Assembly (NCBI GenBank): GCA_022495995.1
Contig: JAFEMH010005396.1
Span: forward strand, 1 to 64,000
Source of the DNA: Adenophora triphylla var. japonica
Lineage: Eukaryota > Streptophyta > Magnoliopsida > Asterales > Campanulaceae
DNA length: 64,000 bases
Direction: 5' to 3'
The position numbers were made by a program, and so were the translations under genes. How positions within the stretch are numbered: position 1 is the first letter of the stretch; each line of letters starts with the position of its first letter. Below, piece by piece: positions 61,886 to 64,000 of the stretch. Below the pieces are notes generated by a model that was given only the letters and a program-made list of their open reading frames with translations, was not told the origin of the DNA and did no database searches.

Positions 61886-63148
61886 TCATATGTGGTCCAC
61901 ATGCGCCACCATGGACTTCTTCACTTCTTCCATGACCTTTCTGTCCTTAAACTTGCTGATGCAGAGTAGAAGTGGCCCTCGGTGCCTTTTCTTCCATAAG
62001 TCATCTCCCAGAATAATGTACTGTGCAGACAACCTTTTTAATGCTTGTAAACTCTTGGCGTGGAGACCTTCTTTTAGCCTACCATCCGCTTCTGTCGGGA
62101 ACGAGGCTTCGACATGCTTAAGGTACTGAAAGATCTGGCTGTACCACAAATCATCGACCTTTTCTAGCTCGATCTGACAACAGTAGGCGGGGTTCTCGCG
62201 CCTCCCAACCCTGAATGGTTTTACTGATTTTCCCTTTGGAATTTCCTCCAAAGAGGCCAAAGTGGCCAAGGCATCCGCGAACCTGTTCTTGTCCCGGGGT
62301 AGGTAGTGGAACGTGACCTCCTTGAATTGGTCGATCAGGTCCTCCATGTAAGCATAGTACATTTGCAAGTACTGGTCCACGGTTCTCCATTTATTGGATA
62401 CCTGATTGATGATCAGCTGAGAGTCTCCGTACACCTCCAGCTTTTCGACATTTCGTTCCAAGGCTGCCTCGAGGCGGGCTATACAAGATTCGTATTCCGC
62501 AGCGTTGTTAGTGGCCGGGAAATTCAACTTGATAGCAATGGGGGTGTGCACATCCTTTGGGTCAACCAACACCATGCCGATACCATTGTCCCTTTTGTTG
62601 GCAGCTCCATCAAAGAACAACTGCCAACGGTCTGTACCCTCTATCATGAAAATTCCATCGTCTGGAAGTTGGGGTTCGAACTCGGGTGTTTCTGAGCTTG
62701 GGAAATCTTCCAAATGATCCGACAGATCTTGGCCCTTGATTGCCTTGCAGGTTACGAACTTGATATCAAACTCGGCTAGGAAGAATGACCATTTCGCAAG
62801 CCTTGATGACAGAGAAGACTTACCGAACAAGCACTTGATAGGATCCATTTTTGATACCAGGTGCACTGTATGTGCCAGGAGGTAGTGCCTCAATTTGCTG
62901 ACCACCCATACCAAAGCTACACAGGTTTTCTCTAAAGCTGAATAGTTCAATTCGCTGCCCTGAAGCTTCCGGCTGACGAAGTATATGGCATTTTCTATTT
63001 TTGAATCTGGCTTTTCTTGTGCGAGCATGGCTCCGACAGCCGTATTTGTAACTGTCAAATATAGCAACAAGGGCTTATCCTTATGTGGAGGACATAGGAT
63101 TGGGGGATGGACCAAGTAGGCCTTGATTGTCTCGAAGGCGCTCTGACA
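61886..63148 (-). CDS. Element F first RNase H, second RNase H and connection
   Basis: A 409-codon minus-strand frame. RNase H: LLLYLTVTNTAVGAMLAQEK, AIYFVSRKLQGSELNYSALE, KWSFFLAEFDIKFV. Second RNase H: RWQLFFDGAANKRDNGIGMV (Asp), TNNAAEYESCIARLEAALER (Glu), LEVYGDSQLIINQVSNKWRT (Asp) and PRDKNRFADALATLASL (Asp), all catalytic positions intact. It then runs through the connection (LWYSQIFQYLKHVEASF) to the break before the integrase zinc domain. It gives the intact form of the region that is broken in C, D and E. Confidence 0.88.
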   Translation of the reverse strand, partial: CQSAFETIKAYLVHPPILCPPHKDKPLLLYLTVTNTAVGAMLAQEKPDSKIENAIYFVSRKLQGSELNYSALEKTCVALVWVVSKLRHYLLAHTVHLVSKMDPIKCLFGKSSLSSRLAKWSFFLAEFDIKFVTCKAIKGQDLSDHLEDFPSSETPEFEPQLPDDGIFMIEGTDRWQLFFDGAANKRDNGIGMVLVDPKDVHTPIAIKLNFPATNNAAEYESCIARLEAALERNVEKLEVYGDSQLIINQVSNKWRTVDQYLQMYYAYMEDLIDQFKEVTFHYLPRDKNRFADALATLASLEEIPKGKSVKPFRVGRRENPAYCCQIELEKVDDLWYSQIFQYLKHVEASFPTEADGRLKEGLHAKSLQALKRLSAQYIILGDDLWKKRHRGPLLLCISKFKDRKVMEEVKKSMVAHVDHI

Positions 63149-63994
63149 CTATTCGTTCCATTCAACCTCTTGATTTTTTCGGAGCAGCTTAAAGATCGGC
63201 TCACAGATAGAGGTTAGCTGGTGGATGAACTGGCTGATATATTGGAGACGGCTCATGAAAGCCTTCACCTCCGTGACTGTCGTCGGGGGCTTCATCTCCA
63301 TGATGGCTTTTATCTTTCTCAGATCGGCTTCGATTCCTCGCTCTGTGACCATGTATCCCAGAACCTTTCCTCGGACTACGCCAAAAGTGCGCTTTGCTGG
63401 GTTCAACCTCATCTCATGCTCCCGCAGCCGGTTGAAGAAATTCCTTAGGTCGATCAAGTGTTGACCATCTGATCCTTTGGAGTGAATAATCATATCATCA
63501 ACATAGACCTCGATCTCCTTGTGGATCATGTCATGAAAGAGTGCGGTGACTGCTCGCTGGTAAGTGGCGCCGGCATTCTTCAGACCGAAGGGAATAACCG
63601 TATAGCAGAAGGTTCCCCTAGGGCTGGTGAAGCCAGTCTTTTCCTGATCCTCTTCGGCGACTTTAATTTGATTGTAACCCGCAAAACCATCCACGAATGA
63701 TTTGACTTCGTAGCTAGCGGTAGTGTCCACCAATAGATCGATATTGGGCAAGGGAAAGTCGTCCTTTAGGCTAGATTTGTTTAGGTCTCTGAAGTCCACA
63801 CAAACCCTGACTTTGCCATTCGACTTGGTTACTGTTACTATGTTGGCCAACCACTTGGGGTATTCGACCACTCTGATGAAACCTACTCTGAGCAGCTTCT
63901 CTATTTCTTCTTTAACCTGGAGGGACCATTCTGGCTTGATCCGGCGGAGCTTCGCTTGGCGGCACAGCTTCGGGTCAGGGGATTCGGTGCTCAA
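63149..63994 (-). CDS. Element F reverse transcriptase (N-terminus beyond window)
   Basis: A 281-codon minus-strand frame entering from the right edge. It shows KLRRIKPEWSLQVKEEIEKL, VCVDFRDLNKSSLKDDFPLP, FVDGFAGYNQIKV, IPFGLKNAGATYQRAVTALF and the catalytic loop YVDDMIIHSKGSDGQHLIDL near 63495, then RLNPAKRTFGVVRGKVLGYM. In-frame TAG at about 63149 replaces a residue in the thumb-RNase H junction (after EWNE), the only defect. The start shown is set by the window edge. Confidence 0.88.
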   Translation of the reverse strand: MSTESPDPKLCRQAKLRRIKPEWSLQVKEEIEKLLRVGFIRVVEYPKWLANIVTVTKSNGKVRVCVDFRDLNKSSLKDDFPLPNIDLLVDTTASYEVKSFVDGFAGYNQIKVAEEDQEKTGFTSPRGTFCYTVIPFGLKNAGATYQRAVTALFHDMIHKEIEVYVDDMIIHSKGSDGQHLIDLRNFFNRLREHEMRLNPAKRTFGVVRGKVLGYMVTERGIEADLRKIKAIMEMKPPTTVTEVKAFMSRLQYISQFIHQLTSICEPIFKLLRKNQEVEWNE

Positions 63995-64000
63995 CTGTTG

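Larger units (their letters stand above)
52572..64000 (-). mobile_element. Element F: Ogre-like element with two antisense genes, minus strand
   Basis: Left boundary: E integrase is cut after GACAA and an LTR beginning TGTGAATGAACG on the plus strand follows. From right to left on the minus strand: reverse transcriptase (from the window edge), RNase H, second RNase H, integrase to 60864, then on the plus strand aORF2 and aORF1, tandem repeats, polypurine tract and the 3' LTR (52572-54324). The organisation mirrors C. The 5' LTR, gag and protease lie beyond the window. The right target duplication GACAA cannot be checked here. Pol has only three stops and a frameshift, so F is fairly young. 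Confidence 0.9.

Overview
The window looks like intergenic, repeat-packed chromosomal DNA from a flowering plant. No host gene was recognised. Nearly all 64 kb is LTR retrotransposon of the Ty3/gypsy Tat-Athila branch, shown by tRNA primer sites, polypurine tracts, LTR pairs with 5-bp target duplications, CCHC-type gag knuckles, reverse transcriptases with YVDD or YIDD, two RNase H domains in series, and integrases. I label six elements A to F. The branch assignment is firm; the species is not determinable, and eudicot is only a guess.

Layout. Element D (minus, Ogre-like) fills 1-886 and 36183 to about 45190. Element A (minus, Athila-like, 887-36182) sits inside its second RNase H domain. Element B (minus, Tat/Retand-like, 7393-34164, target duplication ACGTG) sits inside A's gag. 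Element C (plus, Ogre-like, 9109-26067, target duplication ACATT) sits inside an antisense gene of B. LTR divergence counted by eye falls with nesting depth: roughly 6% for A (first 250 bp), about 2.7% for B, about 1.5% for C. On the right, D meets element E (plus, Ogre-like, about 45190-52571) head to head with no LTR between them. Element F (minus, Ogre-like, 52572 to beyond 64000) is inserted in E's integrase. A carries a 185-bp hAT-type MITE with an 8-bp target duplication.

The most interesting content is a set of antisense genes between pol and the 3' LTR of three elements. C and F each carry two. The first, aORF1, has four exons with the same intron positions in both elements, a plant-mobile-domain-like core and an acidic tail. 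The second, aORF2, is intron-poor and has a related motif. B carries an antisense gene of a different family, resembling the putative gypsy-type transposon domain, with its own introns. In C a 14-bp palindrome, GGTCCGTACGGACC, occurs as pairs exactly 31 bp apart in the LTR upstream of the TATA box and again upstream of both antisense genes. In F an unrelated inverted repeat, TGTCG-N2-CGACA, occurs as pairs 32-33 bp apart in the LTR and upstream of aORF2, with a single copy upstream of aORF1. A shows a weaker parallel: CACGGCCG pairs 22 bp apart in an LTR and upstream of its 3' ORF. This suggests element-specific control modules shared by sense and antisense promoters, possibly read by proteins the elements themselves encode. 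That interpretation is inference.

Most coding regions are broken by a few stops or frameshifts. The best preserved are C integrase, B RNase H plus integrase, B gag, D reverse transcriptase, F reverse transcriptase and F aORF1.
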